Source of the DNA: Phyto melanocephala
Taxonomy: Eukaryota > Arthropoda > Insecta > Diptera > Rhinophoridae
DNA: 64,000 bases
Assembly (NCBI GenBank): GCA_941918925.1
Contig: OW799234.1
Span: forward strand, 115,853,128-115,917,127
Direction of reading: 5' to 3'
Shown here: positions 20,937-32,061 of the stretch, piece by piece
Position numbering within the stretch: position 1 is the first letter of the stretch
Layout: each line of letters starts with the position of its first letter
The notes under the pieces: generated by a model
Databases searched by the model: none
What the model saw: only the letters and a program-made list of their open reading frames with translations
Told to the model about the DNA's origin: nothing
Made by a program: the position numbers and the translations under genes

Positions 20937-23692
20937 TATACCCGCCACCAAAAAAATGGTGGGGGTATATTCATTTTGTCATTCCGTTTGTAACACATCG
21001 AAATATCCATTTTAGACCCCATAAAGTATATATATTCTAAATCGGGGTTTGATTTTATGACGATCTAGCTATGTCCGTCCGTCTGTCCGTCTGTTGAAAG
21101 CACGATAGAGGTCGCACCGAAAAAGCTAGGGGGCTCAAATTTTGCCAGAATCTTTCTTATAGACAAGGTTTGTTTGGTATTGAAAACGGGCTAAATCGGA
21201 ATATTAGGAAGAGAGTTATAGTTCGACAAGCAAGAGTAGGTCGAAAAAACCGTGTCCTTCGAACATCGAATAAAATGGAATTGTGTCCAAACGCCTTAAC
21301 GTAGACTCATGAAACTTCGAATATATATTTCCTGGGTAAAGACAATATTTTCCCCCGAAAATTGTCTACATCTATGCATTAAGAGAGGAGTTATCGATCA
21401 AAATGTACGAAAATTTATACCGCACAGTGTATTTTTCGGTATATTTAAAAACAAAAACGTCATAAAAGCAACAAAATTGAATGTACGACTCTGAAATTTT
21501 GCACACTTTGCTTTTTGGTGAAAGGCTTTTCTGTAACGGAAAATTAATGTGCCACGCCCACTTTTACGCCCACCTCCAATATAACGATTTACCTCAAATT
21601 CATATAATTTCTCTATTAATAAAGATTTTGGAATAATAAAGGGCTATATTGAAACACCTTGGTTGTACTCATTCGAGAAAATGACTTTGACACGCCTACT
21701 CTAACGCCCACTTTTCACGTTATCTAAAGTTAATGAAATTTAAATGCTCATAAAACCGCCAAAATTAGAGGTATGATGATAAAATTTGCTACGTTTATCC
21801 CCCTAGGCAATTTCATTACTGTGCCAAAAAATTAAGGTGACACGCCCACTTTTACGCCCACCTCCCATATAACGTTTTACCTAAAATTCATATAATTTCT
21901 CTATTAATAAAGATTTTGGAATAATAAAGGACTATATTGAAACACCTAAGTTGTACTCATTAGCAAAAACAACTTTGACACGCCTACTATAACGCCCACT
22001 TTCACTTTTGAATTGTGTCCAGACGCATAAACGTAGTCATGAAACTTTGAATATATATTTATCGAGTCAAAAGAATATTTTTCCCTGAAAATCGCGTAAA
22101 TTTATGAATTATGAAAAGAGTTATAGATAAAAATGTACGAAAAATGTAATAAAACTGACAAAACTATATGTACGATTCTGAAATTTTGCAAACATGGCTT
22201 TTTGGTCAAAGTCTTCGTTATAACGGAAAATAGATGTGCCACGCACACTTTTTTCCTTAAATTTTTATAAAAATATATTAGTCATATATATTACCATTTA
22301 TTCATCTTACACTGCGCCATTTATTGTACTGTAGCTAAATATAAGATAAAGATGATAAGATAGATGACTCTACTAGCAACTACTAGATGGCATGCTAACA
22401 ACTTATGCTTATGTTCTCCTGAAGTTATGCTCTATTAAAAATGGGAATTTAGGAAATTTTTGACCTAAGTAAAAAAAAATTATCTCTAAACATTATAAAC
22501 AATTTATTTTCATGTACTAATGGCTAACAAATTTTAAAATTATACAAAACTTATTTCGTTTGAAAATCTTTTAAAAGCAAAATGTTATAGAAGTTTAAAA
22601 ATCAAAATCTTACTAATAAATTTCCCGTTTTAGAAAAATGCTGAGAATGTATATTTTGAATCACCCTGTGGCCCTTACAATTTAACCACCCTCTACAAGA
22701 GCATAACTTCAGGAGAACATAAGATAACAAAAATAAATTAGCACTATTTCGTAGATAAAACTTTCCTCTTAAATTCATGTAATTTCTCTATGAATAAAGA
22801 TTTTGGAATACTAAAGGACTATATTAAAATATCTAAGTTATGTTTATTAGCAGAAACTTTATTGACACGCGTATTTTAATGGCCACTTTCATTGAAAGAC
22901 TAAATTTACGAAAACATTTTACTAGCATACCGAAGTTATAATGGGTGGTTTTATTTTAAGGGACTATGTTGATTTTGAATAAAATTATTATGAAATTATT
23001 ATCATTTATTTTTATAATGATAATATTTGTATGCTTCAATTATGTATGGAACAAAATATCGGCCAAATGGCCCCCCAACCTAGGCGGCACACCGCGATCC
23101 GATAGTCCAAATTTTCAATGACACTGTTGATGCTCGATTGGTGGGCACGATGATGAGTCGAGGTTGCTTGCTCTTTTGCCACGTTATCGTGAAAAACAGC
23201 AATGTTTCCCATTCAACGAACTAAGATGGCATTCACAGATGTTTTCACATTTCATACAGACCTGCTTTGCAGACATTTAAATATTTTTTACAATTCTCAC
23301 GATAGTGGACGAATTCGAACGATTATGTTGACCAAAAAAATCACGAAGTGCACAAAATGCATTTTGATTTGAACGCCCATTTTTACAAAAATCTTTAATA
23401 TTTAAAAGCGTTGCTCGATTGCGTATCTTTCCAAGGTTCAAATTGAGTTAGTCTGAGATTAAGAAATGTCAAATGAAATACAAGAAAAAAGTTGAAGTTT
23501 AGGTGTGGTTCACCTTCAACATGGACCCTTAAAATTTAACCACCCTCTACAAAGAAAGTGATACATATTTTATTAGAAAGAGATTATTCTATAGCGATTA
23601 ACAAAATAATAAATATTGTGCTTTAGATGTACACAAAATTGGTGGTGGGTATAAAAGATTCGGCACAGCCGAATATAGTGCTCTTACTTGTT
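20937..23692 (+). mobile_element. Long family A element inserted next to trypsin gene 2
   Basis: Complete: TATACCCGCCACC hairpin, ACCCCATAAAGTATATATAT, GTCCGTCCGTCTGTCCGTCT, about two 288-bp units, an embedded mariner-like element, and the 3' end GATTCGGCACAGCCGAATAT then CTTACTTGTT. It lies between the short family A element and the promoter and has no equivalent at gene 1, so it arrived after the gene 1/gene 2 duplication. It ends 16 bp before the TATA box. Confidence 0.78.
22941..23547. mobile_element. Mariner/Tc1-like element, 0.6 kb, non-coding
   Basis: Bounded by TA (22939-22940 and 23548-23549). Termini are ATGGGTGGTTTTATTTTAAG and CTTAAAATTTAACCACCCTC. TA duplication and the terminal repeat length fit the Tc1/mariner superfamily. 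Only broken frames remain inside. Confidence 0.65.
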
Positions 23693-23708
23693 TTTTCTTT
23701 CAATTTGT

Positions 23709-23742
23709 TATAAATGTACGAAAATTGTACAAATAGTAGCAG
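23709..23742 (+). promoter_or_regulatory. Core promoter of trypsin gene 2
   Basis: TATAAA at 23709-23714 and GCAGTT with its A at 23741, 32 bp apart. The sequence from here to the ATG is nearly identical to gene 1. Confidence 0.6.
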
Positions 23743-23793
23743 TTTATTTTAATAACTAAAGAGTTGAGGTTATTCACTGTTTAATTAATAAAA

Positions 23794-24570
23794 ATGGTTA
23801 TATTAAACAATATTTTCAAATATTTCAAAATGTTAATAATTATCCACTTAGTTCTGTTGAAAGTGAATTTTAGTTATTCTGAAATCAAACCACGCATTTT
23901 TGGAGGCAATATTACTGACATTAAGAACGCAACTTTCGTAGTCCAAGTATTGATTAAGAATGAATCATTATGTGGTGGAACTTTAGTAACACGGAAATTA
24001 GTTATAACTGCGGCTCACTGTGTGCAGAAGCTGCAACCTAAAGATTTAAAAGTAGTAGCTGGAGCTACTTATATAAATAAGGAAAACGTGAAAGAAAGCG
24101 TAAAAGATATCATTATACATGACAAATACCTTTATGTTGAAGGTGGATGGGACGTGGCAGCGTTAAAATTATGTCGTGCGGTTTCTGGTTCAAACATATT
24201 TCCTATTAAATTGTGTTCTAAACAATTTGATCGACATGACGAAATTCATATATATGGCTGGGGAGCAGAGTATCATCGTAAAACAAATTCCCAACAGTTA
24301 AAAACGGCAACGATAAGAGTTATTGACCACTGTAAATGTGCGAAAATATATCAACATTCCGTTGGAGACCACTTAAGCGAATCGATATTCTGCGCCGCCA
24401 TACTCGGTGAGAAAGATGCCTGTACTGGTGATTCAGGCGGTCCCGCGGTTATAAATGAAGAACTTTGTGGTGTTATATCGGCGGGTTCTGGGTGTGGTAA
24501 TGTTAAATATCCTGGTCTATATACAAATGTGCTGAAAGTGAAAAGCTTTATAGAAAATTTATATGAATAG
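23794..24570 (+). CDS. Secreted trypsin-like serine protease, gene 2
   Basis: A 258-residue intronless paralogue of gene 1 with the same architecture: hydrophobic signal peptide (13-28), activation at KPR34/IFGG, H75, D120, S214 and specificity residue D208. About 33 residues differ from gene 1, clustered at 78-80, 94-98, 158-166 and 232-239, mostly exposed loops around the substrate cleft. 99-126 and 128-157 are unchanged. Residue 127 is Cys instead of Tyr, making ten mature cysteines, so disulfide pairing may differ. The third sequon of gene 1 (164) is missing. Met7 is Ile, supporting Met1 or Met13 as start. Predicted active; it has a 2.75-kb transposon directly upstream that gene 1 lacks. 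Confidence 0.95.
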   Translation: MVILNNIFKYFKMLIIIHLVLLKVNFSYSEIKPRIFGGNITDIKNATFVVQVLIKNESLCGGTLVTRKLVITAAHCVQKLQPKDLKVVAGATYINKENVKESVKDIIIHDKYLYVEGGWDVAALKLCRAVSGSNIFPIKLCSKQFDRHDEIHIYGWGAEYHRKTNSQQLKTATIRVIDHCKCAKIYQHSVGDHLSESIFCAAILGEKDACTGDSGGPAVINEELCGVISAGSGCGNVKYPGLYTNVLKVKSFIENLYE

Positions 24571-25508
24571 AAAATTCTATAAAAATTAAAAAAAAAATTT
24601 TTTCTCAAAACTATCGTTTGTTTTATTATTTATGGCTTTTTATATTGTATATGTGTATATAGAAGCACGGATTCAACTTACGTGCTTGGGGAGTTTTTAT
24701 AAAAATAATGAATTTTTTGTTTTATGGCTGGCAAAACTATTATTTATCGAAAAAAAAAATTGGGTTTTGTGGTTGTGGTAAGGTAAGTTGGGGGTAGGGA
24801 GATCGATTATTCGACTTTTTCCAAAAACTGGTTTTCAGGTATTCCGAATAGTTGCTACTTAAAAAGAATCGATTTTCAGTTAAGCAGTTAAGGGTGAAAA
24901 GGTTTTACTCCAATAAACTATAACGTAATAATCAAGCTAGTTATTGAAATAAATATATTATTAAAACAAAATCAAAACAATTCAAAAAGATAAAGAAAAA
25001 ACAAAATATGTATACTGTAGTCATGACTGAAATTTTTAAAGAATTTTTGCTTTGAAATATTATGGGAACATATTTATACAGTTATACATAGATATGCATA
25101 TAAACATATGCCCTTTCATTAATAAAATGATATATGCATATGTAGGTGATGACTAAGCATACATATGTGAGGTCGCATTATTCAATTAAAATAATAATAA
25201 TTAAAAATTGTGTTTCTTAGTTGCTTCTTTTAAAATAATTTTTTAGAAACAAAATGCAGTTAAAATGTTTAAAAGTGTGTTTATATGTTGGTTTCTTTTG
25301 ATTTTATGAAACTTGACATTGAAAATGAACTTTCTTTTAACATACATGCTGGACTTATAGAATATAAGGCACAAAGTAATCGTTTTAGTATTTCAGATCA
25401 CTTATGGCACTCATCTAAATAAAACAAATCGTCCAAAATGCGTTCTTTATGATTGACTTTTATGTGCATATATATTTTATAGTACTGTTCAGCTCATAAC
25501 AATAACCA
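24571..25508 (+). other. 3' flank of trypsin gene 2
   Basis: 24571-25165 is homologous to the 3' flank of gene 1. The remainder to 25508 is unassigned AT-rich DNA that is nearly identical in the second segment copy (52316-53253). Confidence 0.55.
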
Positions 25509-26696
25509 GTTTCTTTGTACTAAAATAACCGGTTGTTTCGATATTAAAAAATGGTAATTTTAAAATAGTCCGCTAAAACTTTAATAACCGGTTTAAAGTA
25601 GGCGAATAATAACCGTTTGTTATTATATAGTTGTTGTTGCTTAAATATGTCTTTTTTCTTCTCCGCCAGATCTGCGCTTGTACATATAAATTAGGATAAT
25701 CATAAAATATAAAATATAAATAAATTTAAAGTACAAACAAAATTTTGTTCGCAATTAAAAAACTAGTAAGAGTGCTCTATTTGGCTGGGCAGATTCTGAT
25801 TATACCCTTCACCATCATACACATTGGTGAAATGACCACATCGTAGCTTGACCTAAATATCGGATTTCATGGTATACGCCATTTTCTGTATTATTTTCGA
25901 TGCTATCTTTGATTTTAAATTTTAACTTGGTTAACTAAATTAAATAGTCAAGTCATTTCATTAAATACACATATTGATGGAGCTAAGAAAATAATCTGCC
26001 ATTTTGTTTTCGATGCCATCTTAAATTTTATTCCAATATTGTAGTGGTTGAAAGGGACAGAGCCGTAACTACTGTATTTGACCTACATTTTATTGAGGAT
26101 GACATCTTGAATTTAAAGTTTACTGTATTCTTGTGGCCAACCACTTTGTCTTTGATACCGGAATTGAAGGGGTTAGAGGTTGTGTACAGCTTGCAATTTG
26201 GTGTCGCTATCGTGGCCAAAAATTATTTAGAAGTTTTAAAAACTTCATGTACATATAAAAAAAATTAAATATTCCTTTTCAAATAATCTTAGTCTATTAG
26301 TGACCGGTTTATTCAAATCCATTGTCTGTTTGTTAACTTTTAGAGATCTGTATGTGGTATAAATCTTTTAAAAATATCCGCGAAAATATATACGACTACC
26401 TCTGTCTTTTTCCAGGTTTTTACTACAACAATAAAATTTTTCACCCATAGCCTCCAGGGTTATTTGCAAAAAATCGTCATATATCCCCAGAAACTGCTAC
26501 TGCAGTTGATGCTGATGATGTATATGAATCGCCTCTAAAAAGTATATTTTGAAGGGTTACACCTCCATATGCATATATTATTTAATATTATATTTCTATG
26601 ATCAAAGCTCAATATTTTGATGAATTAACAACTTTTGATAGCTATTTGAATATTTGAATAATATCTCATGTTCAGTTCTTTACATAGCTTCTGTTA
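25509..26696 (+). repeat. Upstream part of decayed LINE region with mini-me fragment (diverged patch, copy 1)
   Basis: Contains CTAGTAAGAGTGCTCTATTT and TTATACCCTTCACCATCATA, a family-type terminal block. The rest is related at roughly 90% to 53254-54440 and to 34640-35671. No intact ORF. It may be the 5' part of the LINE that follows, but I recognise no ORF1 motif. Confidence 0.45.
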
Positions 26697-27136
26697 TAGG
26701 GCCCATACACAACACCATAAAATTGTGCAATCAAGTGTTTGTGCAATTAAGCTTTAAGAACACACTACACCAGCATGGTGGTACAAAATTCATTTTTTAC
26801 CCAAAAATTGTGCGGAAAAGTTTGTAATGAATAACGAAAAAATTTTTGAAAACGAATTAGGAGCAAAAAAAAACGTGTTTGGATGAAGAAATGGCTATGA
26901 ACTGGCATTTAAAATTAAAATTTTATTTTTTTTATGTTTATGCCTTGACGAATTAACTTTTATGAGCTAATTTTGCCACACACGACTAAATCATGCTGGT
27001 ACAATCAAAGAAATATCAAACTATTTTTGATAAAGCACCATCAGCTGGTACAATCACACCACAACCCCATTCACGGTCAATCAGCTGGCACTGTCACTTG
27101 ATTGCACAATTATTATGGTGTAGTTTATGGGCCCTA
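26697..27136. mobile_element. 440-bp MITE with inverted ends, present in copy 1 only
   Basis: Starts TAGGGCCCATACACAACACC and ends with its near-complement GTTTATGGGCCCTA. About 40 bp at each end are inverted copies (GTGCAATCAAGTG against CACTTGATTGCAC). The corresponding empty position (CTTCTGTTAA) is seen at 35676 and 54440. TTA may be the target duplication but an extra AATA on the right leaves this unresolved; a PIF/Harbinger-type MITE is possible. Non-coding. Confidence 0.75.
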
Positions 27137-29470
27137 AATATTAACGTCCGTAGTTTTTCTTTAATTGAAAAATTTAACAAATTTAGAGAATTAATAGTAA
27201 AATTATCGCGGCTACACAATACTATCGCTGTTCAAGGAACCTGTGTAAATGAACTCTTGATTCAGTTGTATAGCATCGTTGGATGTAATACCATACATCC
27301 ATACAGTCACTAGGCGAAGCTTAGGTTAACGGTAAAGCTATTGTATAGAAATTATAATGTTTTGTAAATCACCAATATGATTTCTAGTCGTATTGGCATA
27401 TAAACAAGAAGCCATAACTTTAGTGAAGAAAAACGTTTATATTATGATTACGAACGTGTTAAAAATTATGTTCAAACTGAATTGACACTGACACAGCAAT
27501 CCGGTGATCCATCCACTGATATAATATTATTAATTTCGTGCCTCGAAAATGTTGTGAGAAATAATACAAAGGAGAAAAATTTAAAAAAAAATTTATAAAA
27601 AGGTCATCCATCCATTTTTCTAAAACTTATCCTTTGAGAGCTAGAAGCAAAGGACCAGATAATGCAAATATAAGAAAAATAATAAAAAGGCATGTAGAGA
27701 ATCCATGAATAACTGTTAAAGAAGATGTAAAACACTATCCAACACAAAATTAGAAGTTTATAAATAAAGCGCTTGGTAGAATTTCGCCACGGTCAATACC
27801 AATTATACATGATAATGGTTGATGAAAAGATTCTAAAGATTTGGAATATGTATAATTTACTAAATCTGTAACCAGTTTAAGGTCGCAACATCGAGGTTTG
27901 GCAACATATTCGATCACTTATTCGATGCGCAATAAGATTTAACTATAATTACACAACTCTAGTTGAGATGAAAAGTGTTATATTATAATTGTTGCCCAAC
28001 AAGAGTTATGGTCACCACAATAATATAAATATAAAAATACTATTAGGGGATGTGAATGAAATAATACCATACCTTGGGAATGTTTATAATAATATTATAA
28101 GCACAAGCATATACCCGGATATCCCGAAAATCTATAAAGTTGCTCCTATATCTTAGGATAAAAATTCAATAACAGCCATATCTGCTAACCACAATAAGCA
28201 ACACATTTAAATAAAATTTTTATGACTAAATTTCATCGTATACGTATAATAACAAATAACTTAGCAACTTTCAATATGGTTTTAGAAAAGGATGTGGAAC
28301 TGATGAAATAGTCGTTATCGTCGTTAATTTCATTTGGAAATATTTGAATAAATTATTAAAGCCCTTGACCTCATTGATCATGGTATTTTGCTTTAAAAGC
28401 TAAAATTCTATGGTCTTTATGGGAAGGACTTGCTCTTACTGCGAAGTTAAGTAGCAACAGTTTGTACTGATAGGTGGTGCTAAAAGCTCATTACGTGCAG
28501 TTTTATATGGTGTACCTCAGGGTAGTAACATAACCTACCTTACCTTAGGTAGTAACATAACCTACCTACCTTAGGTTAGGTTAGGTTGAAAAGGAGGGAC
28601 TCTAAAAGCCCAAACCCATGACAGGTATACACTTATGCCCAGTTGGCATGTTGTGCGCTCCACGAACCTGGACCTTACTGGTAAAATACTTATATGTGCA
28701 AATAAAATTTGCTTATTTTATCCATACAAAAACGAAACGGTAGTAAAACTTTACATGGAACGCGATGCAGCTTTGTTATCTAAGTTTGCAGGAGTACGTA
28801 CACAAAGTTTCCTTTTTTTATGCAAATAAAACGCAGTTACTAAGATTTAAATCTAGTCGTCATAATAACACATTTTTAGTACATGTTGATGGCAGAGAAT
28901 TTCTTGAAACCGGCTCTATGTGATTCTGGGGTATAATTTAACAAAACAGTCTCATGTGGAATGAACGCCTACAAGTTTTAGGAACTAAAACTGTATTTTA
29001 AAAATAAGTTTGATAAAGGTACTAAGCTTTCAGTTTATAATGCTTTAGTTTATAGCCATTGGAATTATTTAACTAAATATTTTGTTATGGTTTCAAGAAG
29101 AGTAATGACTTTAAGTCGCTTCAACGTATGCAAAAGAATTTCTAAAGGTTGTCCTCAATCTACCAATAACACAATCAATTATTTCACTATACATTCAAAC
29201 ATACATATATCGATAAATGTCAGACAGTTTTATCTATATATGGCATTTACAAAATGTAACTTCTAATATATTTGTTCAAGTGTTTGCGCAATATTGGACA
29301 TCATACTATAGATTTGATGAGAAGTAATCATACGATAAATACAAGATATAATAAAAATTTAAGATACATTTCCTCTAGGTTTGAAACAGCCAAACAACGC
29401 GTGGAGTTTATTTTTAGTCGTGAATAGAATATCTGTTTTTAAAAGACTTCTTAAACAAAACATTTTGCTA
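27137..29470 (+). mobile_element. Decayed LINE (endonuclease and reverse transcriptase), copy 1
   Basis: Successive plus-strand relics of an APE endonuclease/reverse transcriptase ORF2. 27145-27310: endonuclease start (KFNKFRELIVKLSRL, TIAVQGTCVNELL), with the GG(N)SVFVHK part deleted. About 28260-28320: QYGFRKGCGTDE-like. About 28365: ALDLIDHGIL. 28503-28530: YGVPQGSN. 28680-28830: LTGKILICANKICLFYPYKN, where the catalytic YADD has become CANK. 28985-29470: C-terminal tail (KLSVYNALVYSHWNY, SRFETAKQRVEF). Many stops and frameshifts. It belongs to the jockey/CR1 side of the LINEs and differs from the element at 1-720. An unrelated repeat interrupts the RT at 28533-28665. Confidence 0.75.
28533..28665. 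repeat. GC-richer repeat with TTAGG-like start inserted in the LINE
   Basis: Contains TTAGGTTAGGTTAGGTT (28571-28587), then GAAAAGGAGGGACTCTAAAA and TTGTGCGCTCCACGAACCTG. It sits between the GVPQGSN and LTGKIL parts of the RT, and flanking GGTAGTAACATAACCTACC is repeated. It looks like a short dispersed repeat; three TTAGG units are too few for a telomere. Confidence 0.5.
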
Positions 29471-30123
29471 CATACTGATAAATGAACTTTTTATATAATG
29501 ATCTTTTTAATAAATCGATCTCATAACCTCATTTAATTAATTTCTTATATAAGTATATATGTATTTGTTTTTGTTTAACATATAAATTTTAAATTTTATT
29601 TTATTTGTCGAACTTTTTTAAGTTTAAACTAATATTTAATTTTTAAACATTCTTATAAAAAAATATAATAAAAGAATAAGGTGAAAAAGTATGTTTTATC
29701 GACACTAGCCGAGTGGAATGCATTTTCGAAACCAGCTACGGAATTTATCATCAGCAATCCTTGATCGGTGATTACGTGATTTACTCCCAGGTTTTTTAGT
29801 TAATTCAATAATTAATTGAGTTAATTGAGCATTCACCGATCAAACAGCTATCAAAGATTTTTAAAAAATTCTTTGTAAAATAAGAATGTTAAAAATTAAC
29901 TCAAGCCTGTTTACACATTTTACCACTACTTAGTAACATATAAATTTTAAATAAATATATTTTTTGTCAACAATGTCTTTTACGCATTGAATTCTATGTC
30001 AATATTTTTTTAATTTAATAAAAAAACATCAAATAAATAATATTTTTAATAAAGGTAATAAAGTTAAAAAAATTAGAAACACTTGTCTGTCTGATTACGT
30101 CAAAGATAACTATTTTACATAAT
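29471..30123. other. Unassigned AT-rich sequence
   Basis: A short inverted pair TTGATCGGTGA / TCACCGATCAA (29754-29845) is the only structure noted. Confidence 0.45.
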
Positions 30124-31653
30124 AACAAGTACGAGCAGTATATTCGGATGTGTCGAATTTTTTATACCCACCACCAACTATGTTTATTACTTTTAGACTT
30201 AAAGAATTTATTATTTTATTTTTAACAGTAATCGCTATGGAATAATCGGTTTATACTAAAATAAGTATTACTTTCTTTATGTAATTTCGATTTGCTATTA
30301 ATTTATTTTTTTAAATTTAGTCTTATAAAACTATTTCTTATTTTACAGATTTTTACTACAATATTGTTTTATTACGGAAACTAAAGAGTATAATTTGGTA
30401 TCTAGAGGTGGTTACAAATTAATATTAGCTTTGTGTGGGCATGGCACCTCCTACTTTTAAAGTAACATAATTAATATTTGAATTCACCTTAAATAATCCA
30501 TTACTGATTCTTTTTTTTCCAAATTTTTTGTTTCCATAAAAAAATAATATGATTTTAAGATAGAGCGTTATGTGGGAGATGGGCATTAAAATGCGCTTCT
30601 CATCTAATACATATAATTCTGTTGATTTTATAAGTAACTAAATTTCATTCACAGAAAATTATGTGAGAAGTGGGCGTTAAAGTAGGCGTAACGAAGTATT
30701 TTCTTCTAGTGAATTCAATTTAGATATTAAAATGTCCATTATTCTTTCAAAATCTTTCCCCATAGAGAAATTATATGAATTTAAGATAAGGTGTTATGTG
30801 GAAGGTGGGAATTAAAGTGGGCGTGTCACACTATTTTTGTAAAATTATAATTATATTGACGATACATATAATTCTGTCGCTTTTTGGACGGTTTAAATTG
30901 TACTAACAGTAAATTATGTAAGAAGTGAGCGTATAGGAGGTTAGATTAGGTTAGATCCGGCAGCCGCCCGAAGGCATAGCTCACTTGGGTCCTCCGAGGG
31001 TCCCGTTGTGATACCGTATAATAGGAAGGCGTGCCAAAGTAGTTTTTGCTAATAAATTTAAATTAGATATTGTAATATAGAGTCCTTTATTCGTTTAAAA
31101 TCTTTATCCATAGAGAAATTACTTAAAGTAAAGATAAATCGTTTAATGGAAGGTGGGCTTTAAAGTGGGTGTGCTACTTTAATTTTCCGTTATTGCAAGT
31201 CTTTTGATCAAAGATTAATTCTTAAAAAATTTTAGATTCATTAATCCAATTTTGTCAGTTTTACATTACATTTACATTTTAAATTTTAAATAGACCCAAA
31301 AAGAGACTGTGCGGTATAAATTTTTACAAATTTTGATCTACAAGTCCTTTCGTAATATATAGGTTTAAGCAATATTCAACGAGAAACATCTCTCCTTTTA
31401 CTCAATAAATAAACTTGCTAAATTAAATCTCTCTACGTTGAAGCGTTTAGACACAATCGCATTGTCTTTGATGTAAGAAAATGCCTTACAAGCTAAAATC
31501 CTCTTCCTATTGGACCGGTTTTACCCGTTTTTAATACCAATCATTTCTAATGTACTAAAACTATTTGTACGATCGATCTCTACCGTGCTTTTAACAAACG
31601 GACGGACAGAATCAATATACCACCAAACCATTTTTTTTTGGTGGTGGGTATAT
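30124..31653 (-). mobile_element. Family A element, reversed and diverged, without mariner
   Basis: AACAAGTACGAGCAGTATAT with hairpin ATTCGGATGTGTCGAAT, TATACCCACCACC, several degenerate 288-type units (AAGTGGGCGTTAAAGTAGGC) and the far end CCAAACCATTTTTTTTTGG with TGGTGGGTATA. The (GTCY)n run is reduced to GACGGACAGA. It carries a GC-rich patch at 30938-31025. Confidence 0.65.
30938..31025. repeat. GC-rich dispersed repeat inserted in family A element
   Basis: AGGTTAGATTAGGTTAGATC, then CGGCAGCCGCCCGAAGGCAT and CCGAGGGTCCCGTTGTGATA. Base composition is sharply unlike the surroundings. The GGTTA-type start links it to the repeat at 28533-28665 and to a class of short GGTTAGGTTAGG-led repeats common in fly genomes (recollection, not searched). 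Confidence 0.55.
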
Positions 31654-32061
31654 AAAGTTTGTATGTTTGTAATCTTACACGTGTGTAGTTATTTTTTTAG
31701 TTTTTTTTTTAATTTCTGTTAATACCCTATCCCCTCTAAAATTCTTTTATAATGCTAAAAAGCTTAGCTTTATACGTATATGAAGTACTGTTTTACCATT
31801 GCCGTATACTGTGATTTGTCAATTTTATTCTTAATAAGGGTTTAAACAAATAAGTTTATCTTACATGCTTTATAAAGTCTTCATTGCAACGGTTCTCCAT
31901 ATGCAGCTCTTGAAAAAGCCATTGCCAGATCAACATAGTTACCATTTTTGCGGCATATTATTGTCACGATTGGCTCGCCCACAGATAAAGATTTTGAAAA
32001 AAATATTTGTTTTATTTAAAAACACTAAATAATGCCATGACTCAGCAATTGTATGTTTCAT
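31654..32061 (+). pseudogene. Inverted, degenerate hAT remnant
   Basis: 31690-31960 is the diverged reverse complement of 19880-20190. ATATGCAGCTCTTGAAAAAG corresponds to the transposase words YAAIVRS, now broken. No usable ORF. Confidence 0.5.

Noticed and set aside
24351..24608. Antisense 85-residue frame opposite trypsin gene 2 (also 52096-52353)
   Set aside because: Shadow of the protease coding strand; composition and position follow the sense codons.
26993..27313. 106-residue frame through the MITE and LINE start
   Set aside because: It joins the MITE right end to a deleted endonuclease relic; no family match and absent from the paralogous sites.
28571..28587. TTAGG repeats as a telomere or interstitial telomere
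   Set aside because: Only three units, inside a dispersed repeat; flies of this group are not expected to use TTAGG telomeres.
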